The notes under the pieces: model-generated
Databases searched by the model: none
Seen by the model: only the letters and a program-made list of their open reading frames with translations
What the model was told of the DNA's origin: nothing
Shown: piece by piece, positions 1 to 6,912 of the stretch
How positions within the stretch are numbered: position 1 is the stretch's first letter
Layout: each line of letters begins with the position of its first letter
Program-made: the position numbers and the translations under genes
From: MKRK01 sp001896915
Lineage (GTDB): Bacteria; Bacillota; Clostridia; Oscillospirales; Acutalibacteraceae
Assembly (NCBI GenBank): GCA_937973935.1
Contig: CALJJF010000238.1
Span: 1 to 9,322 of the forward strand
Length of the DNA: 9,322 nt
Reading direction: 5' to 3'

Positions 1-956
1 GCTTCATACCGGTCCAGACCTTCGTATTCACCGCCGTTTTCGTTGATGACGGCATTGTCGGTCATCACATTGATGACGGGCAGGTCATGGCGAAGCCCGA
101 CCTCGAAATCGTTCGGGTCATGGGCCGGGGTAATTTTTACCACACCGGTTCCAAAATCCGGTTCGACATAGGTGTCCGCAATAATGGGGATTTCTCTTCC
201 CACAATGGGGAGGGTGACGGTTTTGCCGATCAGATCCTGATACCGCTCGTCATCGGGATGCACCGCAACAGCAGTGTCGCCCAGCATGGTTTCCGGGCGT
301 GTTGTCGCCAGCTTGATGAAACCGCTTCCGTCCGTCAGCGGATATTTTAAATGCCAGAAGCTGCCGTCCTTTTCTGCAAAGTCCACTTCTGCATCGGAGA
401 TGGAGGTCAGACAGTGGGGACACCAGTTGATGATCCGCTCACCCCGGTAGATCAATCCCTTTTCATAGAGACGGATAAACACTTCATTGACGGCCTTGTT
501 GCAGCCCTCGTCCAGCGTAAACCGCTCCCGTTCCCAATCACAGGAGGAACCGAGCTTTTTTAACTGCTCAATGATTTTGCCGCCGTAGGTGCGTTTCCAT
601 TCCCAGGCACGTTCCAAAAAGCCGTCACGGCCGATGTCTTCCTTCCCTATTCCTTCTTTTTTCATGGCCTCCACGATTTTCGCCTCGGTGGCAATGGAAG
701 CATGATCCGTGCCCGGCAGCCACAATGCGCTATAGCCCTGCATACGGCGCCAGCGGGTCAGGATATCCTGCAGGGTATTGTCGAGGGCGTGTCCCATATG
801 CAGCTGACCGGTAATGTTCGGCGGGGGCATCACAATGGTGTAGGGGGTTTTGTCTTTATCAATGACAGCGTGAAAATAATCGCCGCTTTGCCAAAAGGCA
901 TAGGTGCGATCCTCTACCTCACGGGGGTCATAGGTTTTCGCCAATTCTTTTGCCAT
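1..956 (-). CDS. valS: Valyl-tRNA synthetase, N-terminal part (runs off the window)
   Basis: Class I aminoacyl-tRNA synthetase that charges tRNA-Val with valine in the cytoplasm. The reverse-strand frame from ATG at 956-954 is open for 318 codons to the left edge with no stop. The ATP-binding signature PPPNITGQLHMGHAL sits at about residues 44-58 (HMGH is the HIGH motif, residues 53-56), followed by LPGTDHASIATE (80-91), a Cys-x2-Cys pair NWCPHC (177-182), and the start of the CP1 editing domain with TTRPETMLGD (218-227) and KITPAHDPNDFEVG (274-287). This combination separates ValS from IleRS and LeuRS. The KMSKS loop, anticodon-binding domain and C-terminal coiled coil lie outside the window. 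An AAAGGATG ribosome binding site precedes the start. The gene begins 12 bases after the CBM9-like gene ends and so is probably the third gene of the nahK-like operon. No T-box leader fits in that gap. Confidence 0.97.
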   Translation of the reverse strand, partial: MAKELAKTYDPREVEDRTYAFWQSGDYFHAVIDKDKTPYTIVMPPPNITGQLHMGHALDNTLQDILTRWRRMQGYSALWLPGTDHASIATEAKIVEAMKKEGIGKEDIGRDGFLERAWEWKRTYGGKIIEQLKKLGSSCDWERERFTLDEGCNKAVNEVFIRLYEKGLIYRGERIINWCPHCLTSISDAEVDFAEKDGSFWHLKYPLTDGSGFIKLATTRPETMLGDTAVAVHPDDERYQDLIGKTVTLPIVGREIPIIADTYVEPDFGTGVVKITPAHDPNDFEVGLRHDLPVINVMTDNAVINENGGEYEGLDRYE

Positions 957-968
957 TCTTAACATCCT

Positions 969-1436
969 TTAACTCAATATAAAATTATTATCCCTAAAAT
1001 GGGACGGTTTGTCAAGAGAAACGGGGCAATCCTCCAGGATTAATTTCCCGAAAAATTCAGGGCGGTGAAAATCCGCCGTATCGGTTTCCACCTCACGCCA
1101 CATGCCACAGTGCGGAAACGGGGTTTCATCGCCGCATTGATTGAAATTCGCATGCAGCACACTGCCGCCTTTTATGGGTTCGGCTTTTCCGTATCGCTCT
1201 GAAAGCATCCATACGGGAAGGGAGCATTCCACACAGCTGTCGCACCAAATTCTTTCCCCGTCCTTCTGCGCCTTGATGGTCAGCTCGGTTTCATAATCAG
1301 TGAACAAGACCTAAATTCCGTCCGGCTGATAACAAAGGCACACCGTTACCCCTGGTCGATACGAATTGTCCGCCCATTTATAACAATCGATTGTAAGAAC
1401 GGTCGCCCTGCCCTGTTTTAGTTTTACACATTTCAT
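969..1436 (-). pseudogene. Carbohydrate-binding family 9-like protein, interrupted by in-frame TAG and probably internally deleted
   Basis: Read through as one frame this gives 155 codons from ATG 1436-1434 to TAA 971-969, with an amber TAG at codon 42 (1313-1311). Both sides look like the same protein family. Upstream are YKWADNSYRPGVTVCLCYQ and DGI; downstream are VLFTDYETE, DSCVEC (residues 66-71), ANFNQCGDETPFPH and DFHRPEFFGKLILE. The block N-F-x-x-CGD...PH...W...DFHRPE(F/Y)FG is the C-terminal hallmark, as I recall it, of small CBM9-like (DOMON-fold) proteins annotated in gut Firmicutes. Those proteins are usually nearer 200 residues and carry a central segment after DSCVEFF that is missing here, with DSCVEC running straight into SLPVWML near 1218-1226. 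That suggests an in-frame internal deletion as well. The start overlaps the kinase stop as ATGA, so translation is probably coupled. A TTG at 1307 could restart translation of the C-terminal 112 residues, but no convincing ribosome binding site precedes it. Sugar binding is inferred from family only. Confidence 0.72.
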
Positions 1437-2539
1437 CGGGTTTCTCCGCCGGCATACCGGGCAACAATCTTTTTCATCTCCTCTGTTTTCTGCTCCATCT
1501 CCCTGACGAGGCGGAACTGTACCTTGGCACGGTTCCGGTTATGCCCTTCATAGGCAGTTTTGAAATATTTGTCCCCGTTTAAGTAGTTGGTCAGAAAACG
1601 CATCCCCAGTTCAAGAGAAATCAATTTTGCAGAAAAGGGCAAATACTCTATTTCTTTGGGAGTGAGGGTCACTTCCCCTAAAAACCCTTTTGTAAAAGCT
1701 TCAAACAGCTCCATATCCAACTGCACCTTGGCAATGTCCTGCTCGTCCTCGGTGCTTTTGTTAGCACCGGAACGAATGGCATCGCCGAAATCATACAACG
1801 CAGAGCCGGGCATTACCGTGTCCAAATCAATGACGCAAACGCCCTCCATGGTCTCACTGTCCATGAGCACATTGTTCAGTTTGGTGTCGTTATGGGTCAC
1901 CCGCAGGGGAATCTGCCCGGAGCATAACAAATCTGTGATGACCCCGGTGTCCCCCTCCCTTTGACACACAAAATCAATTTCATGACGCACGCTTTCCGCT
2001 CTGTAAAATGTGTCATTTTTGACAGCTTCCAAAAAAGCTTCATAGCGTACCTTGGTATTATGAAAATCAGGGATGGTTTCATAAAGAGTATGGGCAGGGT
2101 AGTCGCTGAGATAACACTGGAATCTGCCAAAGGCTTTCCCGGCTTGATAAAAAATCCAGGGATTGTCGGTTTTGTCATAGGCCTTTGTATGGTCTATGAA
2201 CAAATAGGCGCACCAATACTCTCCCCTGTCGTCCCGATAAAAGGCGTTTCCGGTCTCTGATTCAATCAGCGTCAGGGTTTCTCTATCCGGGTCTCCGCGC
2301 TGCTTTCTTATCTTCTCTCTCAGATGTCGGGTGACCGAAAGGGTATTTTCAATCAGCTTCCAAGGCTCGGAAAACACAAATCCGTTAATTTTTTGGAGAA
2401 TATAGGGCTTTTCCATTTCATGATTAGCAAAACGAACCAAATAGGTGTCGTTGATGTTCCCGTTTCCGAAGGACGCAAACTCCACAAGCTCACCCGCAAA
2501 ATTAAATTTACCTATTATTTTTTCAACGCGTTCCGCCAT
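1433..2539 (-). CDS. NahK-like N-acetylhexosamine 1-kinase (phosphotransferase/APH family)
   Basis: Predicted cytoplasmic sugar kinase of the aminoglycoside-phosphotransferase fold, 368 residues. It closely resembles bifidobacterial NahK (about 360 residues), which phosphorylates GlcNAc and GalNAc at C1 for entry into UDP-sugar or salvage pathways. Visible matches are the nucleotide-binding loop GNGNINDTYLV (about residues 25-35), YILQKIN (46-52), the catalytic loop RVTHNDTKLNNVLMD (213-227, catalytic Asp 218), the metal-binding segment VIDLDTVMPGS (236-246) with LYDFGDAIRSGA just after, and a C-terminal LGMRFLTNYLNGDKYF. The ATG at 2539 is preferred over a start 15 codons upstream because GGGAGGAG lies 6 bases before it and the family alignment begins there. 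It ends in TGA overlapping the next ATG by four bases. The family also contains other sugar 1-kinases, so the exact substrate is inferred. A lacto-N-biose phosphorylase, the partner in bifidobacteria, is not in the window. Confidence 0.88.
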   Translation of the reverse strand: MAERVEKIIGKFNFAGELVEFASFGNGNINDTYLVRFANHEMEKPYILQKINGFVFSEPWKLIENTLSVTRHLREKIRKQRGDPDRETLTLIESETGNAFYRDDRGEYWCAYLFIDHTKAYDKTDNPWIFYQAGKAFGRFQCYLSDYPAHTLYETIPDFHNTKVRYEAFLEAVKNDTFYRAESVRHEIDFVCQREGDTGVITDLLCSGQIPLRVTHNDTKLNNVLMDSETMEGVCVIDLDTVMPGSALYDFGDAIRSGANKSTEDEQDIAKVQLDMELFEAFTKGFLGEVTLTPKEIEYLPFSAKLISLELGMRFLTNYLNGDKYFKTAYEGHNRNRAKVQFRLVREMEQKTEEMKKIVARYAGGETR

Positions 2540-2566
2540 TCTGATCTCCTCCCTATATTCTATATA

Positions 2567-2595
2567 ACTATATAATATCACCAATCAATTTGCAA
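2567..2595 (-). promoter_or_regulatory. Candidate sigma-A promoter of the nahK-like operon
   Basis: On the reverse strand TTGCAA (2595-2590) lies 17 bases from TATAGT (2572-2567), ahead of the GGGAGGAG site and ATG of the kinase. The region is very AT-rich, so other -10 choices such as TATATA are possible. It shares the 141-base divergent gap with the promoter of the plus-strand gene, and the two -35 boxes point away from each other about 20 bases apart. Confidence 0.45.
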
Positions 2596-2614
2596 ATGTT
2601 TTATAACGATTTTA

Positions 2615-2643
2615 TTGTAATGTATTGTATAACATGATATACT
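2615..2643 (+). promoter_or_regulatory. Candidate sigma-A promoter of the zinc-ribbon membrane protein gene
   Basis: TTGTAA (2615-2620) and TATACT (2638-2643) are separated by exactly 17 bases, followed at a suitable distance by TAAGGAG (2668-2674) and ATG at 2681. The background is AT-rich, so chance matches are possible, but spacing and placement are right. Confidence 0.55.
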
Positions 2644-2680
2644 TATTTTGTTAATTTTTTATTGATGTAAGGAGTATATT

Positions 2681-3274
2681 ATGGATAAAACACAATCGAT
2701 GCTGCCACCGGAAAATCACGATATTCTCCGTTATGTCAAACAAAAAAACACGAAAAAAATCCTTCTGGCTGTGATTTGGTACCTTTTATTGGCGGCTGTG
2801 ACCGTTTATTATTCTGTTGTTCATCCGGACGGGAAAGAACCAAGCGGCCTTTCTTATCTTGCGGTTGCTTTGCTGGCTTTGGTTCCTTTTTTCTTTTTTA
2901 AGATACAAAACGTTTTTCTGGATCACAACTGGGAAGGTATGATTGTCAACAAAAAATATGATCAGATTACCGAGTCTGACAGGAAGTTTGAGCCCACTTG
3001 GGAGAGCTTGCATACCAAGACTGTGGTTATTTTGACCGTGAAAAAAGATAGTGGTGGCAAAGAAACCCTTACCCTGAAGGATGATAGCCTGATCCTGTCG
3101 GATTATTATCAGGAAGGGGACCGTGTTCGCCACTATCGAGGGATCCGGTTTTATGAAAAGCTTGATAAGACAAAGGACAATATGTCGTTATGCATTGTGT
3201 GCGGAACACTAAACTCCCCTGACACAGCCTTCTGCCGGTACTGCGGTCATTCTATTGTAAATATTGTGCTATAA
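2681..3274 (+). CDS. Membrane protein with C-terminal zinc ribbon, function unknown
   Basis: I do not recognise this 197-residue protein as a named family. It has a short charged N-terminus, two hydrophobic segments (about residues 27-46, and 57-75 ending in a Phe-rich stretch), then a soluble domain of roughly 90 residues rich in beta-type sequence (KTVVILTVKKD, KETLTLKDDSLIL, GDRVRHYRGIRFYEKL). It ends in a four-cysteine zinc ribbon, CIVC at 171-174 and CRYC at 185-188, the double CxxC spacing common in Firmicute proteins of unknown role. The two hydrophobic segments form a likely hairpin that places both the soluble domain and the ribbon on the cytoplasmic side. A strong Shine-Dalgarno (TAAGGAG, 6 bases before ATG) supports the start, and a terminator follows directly, so it is a single-gene unit. 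It is the only plus-strand gene in the window and is divergent from the kinase operon. Confidence 0.85.
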   Translation: MDKTQSMLPPENHDILRYVKQKNTKKILLAVIWYLLLAAVTVYYSVVHPDGKEPSGLSYLAVALLALVPFFFFKIQNVFLDHNWEGMIVNKKYDQITESDRKFEPTWESLHTKTVVILTVKKDSGGKETLTLKDDSLILSDYYQEGDRVRHYRGIRFYEKLDKTKDNMSLCIVCGTLNSPDTAFCRYCGHSIVNIVL

Positions 3275-3276
3275 CA

Positions 3277-3325
3277 AAGGGGCTGTCGCACAATGAGAAT
3301 TGTGTAGCAGCCCCTTCTTTATAAT
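3277..3325 (+). terminator. Intrinsic terminator after the zinc-ribbon gene
   Basis: A long hairpin begins three bases after the TAA. The outer stem AAGGGGCTG (3277-3285) pairs with CAGCCCCTT (3308-3316), and the inner stem CACAAT (3289-3294) pairs with ATTGTG (3299-3304) around a GAGA loop. CTTTATAATT follows. Read on the other strand the hairpin is also stable but is followed by TGTTAT rather than a U-run, so it probably serves the convergent Mn-catalase gene only weakly. Confidence 0.8.
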
Positions 3326-3375
3326 TCCCGGGTCAAATAACGCCGGTACTTTTCTGTCCGATGCGTGAAATATTG

Positions 3376-4028
3376 TTAGTTAAAATGGGGAGACTGTGTA
3401 TTTGTGTTTTCAAACTGGTTGTTGCCGGCAGAAAGGTTGAAATACAGCTTTGAATCGTTGGTAACACCAAAGCTTTGATTGGAACCTGTCTGACTTACCT
3501 TATTAAAGGCCTCTCGAAACATTGCATTGTGGGCTTCTTCTCTGTTAAGCAGGAAATCAATGGCTTCTCTTACATGCTTGTCTTCTATTTGGCGGTATAA
3601 ATACTGATAAACTACTTTTGCCCGTTGTTCCGAAGCAATGTTTGACAATAAATCGGCACATAAATCTCCCGTAACCGTGACATAGTCACCTAATATCCCG
3701 AGGCGTTAATCAGTCCCGGGTTAAGACCTAAAATTACATGGGACTGAATTTCTCCGGCACCGACCGCTTGGGCATTGACATCATGTCCGTTTAAAAGGTT
3801 GATCAGAGTTCCGATCATCTCCATATGGCTCAGTTCTTCCGATGCAATATCCAGAAACAAATCTTTGATTTCGGGGTCTTTAATCCGGAAGCTTTGAGAC
3901 ATATATTGCATGGCTGCTTTTAACTCACCGTTTCCGCCGCCTAACTGCTCTTGCAAAAGCACAGCATATTGTGGATTTGCACGTTCCACTTTTACATCCT
4001 GTAATAATTGTTTTTTATGTTTAAACAT
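3376..4028 (-). pseudogene. Manganese-catalase/CotJC-family protein, split by a one-base frameshift
   Basis: Two frames together encode one di-manganese catalase-like four-helix protein of about 217 residues. The first runs from ATG 4028 (AAAGGAGA site upstream) and stops at a TAG at 3692-3690. The second gives ILGDYVTVTGDLCADLLSN onward and ends at TAA 3378-3376. Adding one base within the GGG at about 3698-3700 restores GILGDYVTVTGDL. All expected metal ligands are present: Glu35 in NGELKAAMQY, Glu65 and His68 in ASEELSH, a Glu in NIASEQRAK, and a His in REEAHNAMF (compare Glu35, Glu66, His69, Glu148, His181 of the Lactobacillus enzyme). In spore formers this family includes the coat protein CotJC, so a role in spore coat or oxidative defence is likely if the gene is intact. 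The polar tail rich in Asn, Gln and Ser is typical. With every catalytic residue kept, a recent mutation or a sequence error is more likely than old decay. Confidence 0.85.
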
Positions 4029-4135
4029 TCACATTCTCCTTTGATGTAGATTTAATTTTTTCTACGATTTAGTGTTTTACAAAAGTCGAAGGATATTCTG
4101 TTCTATTGAAATAAACAGGAATGTGATACATAATG

Positions 4136-4170
4136 AAAAAAGAAAAAACCACCGTCAAACGACGATGGTT
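4136..4170 (-). terminator. Intrinsic terminator of the tRNA gene
   Basis: Five bases after the encoded CCA end, AACCATCGTC (4170-4161) pairs with GACGGTGGTT (4156-4147) around a four-base GTTT loop, with one G-U pair. The run TTTTTTCTTTTTTC follows. A strong Rho-independent terminator. Confidence 0.9.
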
Positions 4171-4175
4171 CTCTT

Positions 4176-4252
<77 letters not shown>

Positions 4253-4289
4253 ATGTTCAATTGCACACCCCTTTTTTGGGTGCCTGTAT

Positions 4290-4318
4290 ATTATACCGCA
4301 ATCGAATTGAAATATCAA
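4290..4318 (-). promoter_or_regulatory. Sigma-A promoter of tRNA-fMet
   Basis: TTGATA (4318-4313), a 17-base spacer, then TATAAT (4295-4290), with initiation expected near 4283. The short 5' leader contains CACCC (4282-4278) and GGGTG (4270-4266) that can form a small hairpin before the mature tRNA begins at 4252; it is presumably removed by RNase P processing. Confidence 0.8.
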
Positions 4319-4357
4319 GTGTTTTTTTCGTTCTATCTTATCTTTATGTAAAACGCC

Positions 4358-4996
4358 TTACAATAATTCCTCAAAGCTATGAATATAACAGTCAGAAAGC
4401 CTTATAAAATCTTCTTTGTCTTTTTGTGAAACTGTGTCATAGATGGCGCAAATCTTGAAACCGGCGGCTTTTGCCGTTTTGGCTGCATAGATGCTGTCTT
4501 CAAACACTGTGCTTTCCGCTGGAACGGCACCCAAGCGTTGGGCACACTGAAGAAAAATGTCCGGGTGGGCTTTGCTTTTGCCCACTTCTTTTACTGTCAG
4601 AACGAACTCGAAATAGTCAAGCAAGCCGTGCTTTTCCAAGGCAGGGACGGCATGTTCCCGCTCGGTCAGGGTGGCGACGCACATTCTCACACCGTCTTGT
4701 TTCAGCTTTTCGAGATACTCTCTGGCATAAGGCTTGAGTTTTATGTTATTGTCATATTCATAGGTAACGGCATGGAGCCATATTTCCAAAATTTCTTTTC
4801 CCGACATTTGCAGATCGAACTGTTCGGCGAAATAATCCGCCACCTCAGAAAGCTTGAGATGCTCGATTTCTTTTCGGATGCTGTCGGTCAGTTCGATGCC
4901 CTTTTTGTTTAAAAAATCATACCCGATCTTGTCCCACATTTCCATGGAGTCTAATATCGTTCCATCCATATCAAAAATTGCTGCCTTCAAAACCAT
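4358..4996 (-). CDS. HAD-superfamily phosphatase/phosphoglucomutase-like hydrolase
   Basis: A 212-residue subfamily I HAD enzyme with all four motifs. Motif I FDMDGT (nucleophile Asp9, acid/base Asp11), motif II in CVATLTE (Thr109), motif III Lys142 in GKSKAHPDIF, and motif IV VFEDSIYAAKTAKAAG (Glu166, Asp167). The helical cap between motifs I and II (about residues 15-80) is of the type seen in beta-phosphoglucomutase and small sugar- or nucleotide-phosphate phosphatases; the substrate cannot be read from sequence. The ATG at 4996 is chosen because the family starts directly with this short strand before motif I and GAAGGG lies upstream. A longer frame exists to 5074, but it runs into the upstream terminator. 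The gene has its own promoter. No terminator is evident after it, so its transcript may read on toward the tRNA gene. Confidence 0.9.
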   Translation of the reverse strand: MVLKAAIFDMDGTILDSMEMWDKIGYDFLNKKGIELTDSIRKEIEHLKLSEVADYFAEQFDLQMSGKEILEIWLHAVTYEYDNNIKLKPYAREYLEKLKQDGVRMCVATLTEREHAVPALEKHGLLDYFEFVLTVKEVGKSKAHPDIFLQCAQRLGAVPAESTVFEDSIYAAKTAKAAGFKICAIYDTVSQKDKEDFIRLSDCYIHSFEELL

Positions 4997-5024
4997 CCCG
5001 CACCCTTCTGTTTTTGCTTCTTCT

Positions 5025-5053
5025 ATTATGCCTGAAACCAACTGACTTTTCAA
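5025..5053 (-). promoter_or_regulatory. Sigma-A promoter of the HAD gene
   Basis: TTGAAA (5053-5048), a 17-base spacer and CATAAT (5030-5025) sit between the upstream terminator and the ATG at 4996. The position of the promoter supports the short start, because longer versions would begin before the transcript does. Confidence 0.65.
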
Positions 5054-5056
5054 GGA

Positions 5057-5099
5057 ACAAAACAAACAAAACACCCTCCCGATAGAAACGGAAGGGTGT
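5057..5099 (-). terminator. Intrinsic terminator closing the thiamine-precursor operon
   Basis: ACACCCTTCCG (5099-5089) pairs over 11 bases with CGGGAGGGTGT (5081-5071), one G-U pair, around a seven-base loop. TTTTGTTTGTTTTG follows. It lies 57 bases after the stop of the ThiY-like gene, ends the riboswitch-controlled unit, and leaves no room for a further gene such as an ATPase. Confidence 0.9.
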
Positions 5100-5156
5100 G
5101 AAAAGTGAATAGAAAACTTCGGACAGGAACCTTTTTACGACTGGTTAACAAGCTCT

Positions 5157-6164
5157 TTACGAAAAGTCGACGTTTTGGAAACCACTGTTTTTGGCGTCTT
5201 TTGAAACGATTTCTTTCTGCTTCATCCAGTCAAAAAAAGCGTTCCAGCGTGCTGCGTCGATGGTTCCCCATTTTGTGCTGAAGTACGCTTTGCTCAAAAA
5301 TTCCTGAGACGCTTTTAATACATTTTTATCTACTTCCGGGGCATATTTAGACAAAATATCGGCAGAGGCCGCTGCATTGTCTTTGGCATAGGCATAGCCC
5401 TTTTCGGTGGCTTTTAGGAACTTTTTGACCATATCGCTCTTGTCCTTCAGGATTTTTTCGCTGGTGACAAGAACAGGGGTATAGTAATCAAACACAGGGT
5501 TCACATCACTGAACTTAAAGAAGTTGGTTTGCACACCTTTTTGTTCGGCGATGACCTTGTCCCAGCCTTCAAACACCCATACGGTATCAAAGTCCTTTTG
5601 AATTCCAACGATACTGTCGGTTGCGGAATTGGGAATCATTTTCAGCTTGTCGGGATCTCCGCCGTCCTGCTTGATGCAATCTTTTACGATTTCATCGTAA
5701 ATCGGCATTTCCCAACTGCCGTAGGACTTGCCTTCCATATCCTTAAACCGGGTGATGTTTTTGTCTTTGATGGAAAGAATGCCGCCGGTGTTGTGTTCCA
5801 CCATGGATGCGATCGCAACGACGGGCAGAGGTGTTCTTGCATTGGTTGACATTAACACTTCTTCTTGAAAAGAAACTGCAAAATCCGCTTTTCCTGCAGC
5901 GACCAATGCCAGCGCACCGCCCTCAGGCGGCTGAATGAGGTCAATTTCGATGCCCTCGGCTGTATAATAGCCCAGATCTTTTGCCACATACAAACCGGTA
6001 TGGTTTGTGTTGGGCGTCCAGTCCAGCACTACGGTGATTTTTTGGGTCGGGGCTTTGGTTGTCCCGCCATCTGCTGTTGAGGAGGATTCTGTTTTTTTGC
6101 AGCCGGCAAAGGAAACGGCAACCATACTCATGGCGAGAAACAAACCGATTACTCTCTTAAACAT
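5157..6164 (-). CDS. THI5/NMT1-like thiamine-precursor binding lipoprotein (ThiY type)
   Basis: A 335-residue ABC-transporter substrate-binding protein. It has a lipoprotein signal peptide (KR, a hydrophobic run, then lipobox FAGC with Cys22), so it should be tethered to the outer face of the membrane. A Ser/Thr linker leads to LDWTPNTNHTGLYVAKDLGYY (47-67), the signature of the NMT1/THI5-like domain. PPEGG and DFAVSFQEE, with the downstream GWDKVIAEQ region, match ThiY-type proteins that bind pyrimidine thiamine precursors such as formylaminopyrimidine or HMP. The TPP riboswitch upstream strongly supports this class; the exact ligand is inferred. The start overlaps the end of the permease gene by 8 bases, with GAAAGG upstream inside it, so the genes are co-transcribed and probably translationally coupled. 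Confidence 0.92.
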   Translation of the reverse strand: MFKRVIGLFLAMSMVAVSFAGCKKTESSSTADGGTTKAPTQKITVVLDWTPNTNHTGLYVAKDLGYYTAEGIEIDLIQPPEGGALALVAAGKADFAVSFQEEVLMSTNARTPLPVVAIASMVEHNTGGILSIKDKNITRFKDMEGKSYGSWEMPIYDEIVKDCIKQDGGDPDKLKMIPNSATDSIVGIQKDFDTVWVFEGWDKVIAEQKGVQTNFFKFSDVNPVFDYYTPVLVTSEKILKDKSDMVKKFLKATEKGYAYAKDNAAASADILSKYAPEVDKNVLKASQEFLSKAYFSTKWGTIDAARWNAFFDWMKQKEIVSKDAKNSGFQNVDFS

Positions 6165-6912
6165 TTTTTAAAACCTTTCTTTCTATCGCTTTTACTATCG
6201 TTATCAAAAGCAAGCTGATGATTACGATCAGAAATATAACAGCGAACATTTTATCGTATTCATACGATTTTTTTACACGGGTCATGTAAACACCCAGTCC
6301 CATGGTTCCGCCGATCCATTCTGCAATCACGGCGCCGACCATGGCATAGGTGGTAGCAATTTTTACCGAAGAAAAGAAGGACGGCAGGGAAAGGGGGAAC
6401 TTGATATACACAAGCCCTTCCAGATAGCTTCCGCCCAAGTCCTTTAACTCGTTGATGTAATCCTTGTGGATATTACAGATGCCGTCATACACACCAATGG
6501 CAACAGGGAAAAAACACACTATTGACACAAGTACGATTTTGGGTGTCATCCCATATCCGAACCAGACCACCATCAGCGGAGCGATTGCAATGACAGGAAC
6601 CGTCTGACTGAGAACCAAAATCGGATACAGTGCCTTTCGCATATAAAGGAAACGGTCCATCATTGCGGCAGCCAGATAGCCGAGAAAAATGCTGATCAAC
6701 AGACCCGCAAATCCTTCTGTCAGTGTATAGACGCTGTAATTCATCAGTAAGCCGAAATCATTGATAAAAGCGGTTAATACGGATACCGGCGAGGGTAACA
6801 CAAACTTTTCAACGCTTCCTGTGGTCAGCAAAAGCTGCCAGACGATTACAACACCCAGCAAAAAAGACAGCGGATAAAATTTATCTTTGATGTTTCTTGG
6901 TTTTCTTATCAA
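6157..6912 (-). CDS. ABC transporter permease for thiamine precursor (ThiX type)
   Basis: A 251-residue integral membrane subunit of the BPD-transport inner-membrane family (SsuC/TauC/ThiX type). Hydrophobic segments lie at about 16-32, 62-85, 94-120 and 125-145, with further ones around 185-200 and 222-242. The cytoplasmic loop carrying the ATPase-contact EAA motif is visible as LKDLGGSYLEGLVYIKFPLS followed by LPSFF, with the G and P-L-x-LP spacing. The start is a TTG at 6912, inside the end of the preceding gene (32-base overlap), chosen because GGGAG lies 9 bases upstream and the N-terminus up to the first helix fits the family. It forms the channel for the ThiY-like lipoprotein encoded next. 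An ATPase subunit is required for function and is not in this operon. Confidence 0.9.
   Translation of the reverse strand: MIRKPRNIKDKFYPLSFLLGVVIVWQLLLTTGSVEKFVLPSPVSVLTAFINDFGLLMNYSVYTLTEGFAGLLISIFLGYLAAAMMDRFLYMRKALYPILVLSQTVPVIAIAPLMVVWFGYGMTPKIVLVSIVCFFPVAIGVYDGICNIHKDYINELKDLGGSYLEGLVYIKFPLSLPSFFSSVKIATTYAMVGAVIAEWIGGTMGLGVYMTRVKKSYEYDKMFAVIFLIVIISLLLITIVKAIERKVLKNV

Noticed and set aside
87..962. Three plus-strand open frames opposite valS
   Set aside because: They are antisense to a strongly supported valS frame in the same codon register, have no ribosome binding sites and no recognisable domains.
1897..2178. Open frames on both strands inside the NahK-like gene
   Set aside because: They overlap a well-supported kinase and show no family features; they follow from the codon composition of the real gene.
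2540..2680. T-box or other riboswitch in the divergent gap before the kinase-valS operon
   Set aside because: No T-box sequence (TGGNACCGCG type) or other conserved aptamer is visible; the gap is AT-rich with two promoters only.
3277..3316. Long GGGGCTG...CAGCCCC hairpin as a mobile-element end or REP repeat
   Set aside because: It occurs once in the window, sits directly behind a stop codon and is followed by a T-rich tract; a terminator explains it.
3322..3375. In-frame 17-residue extension after the Mn-catalase stop (YFTHRTEKYRRYLTREL, ending TAA at 3322-3324)
   Set aside because: It looks protein-like and shares the frame, but it is too short to identify, has no start or ribosome binding site of its own, and the catalase family normally ends with a polar tail as seen before the stop. 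It could be a chance frame or the remnant of another gene.
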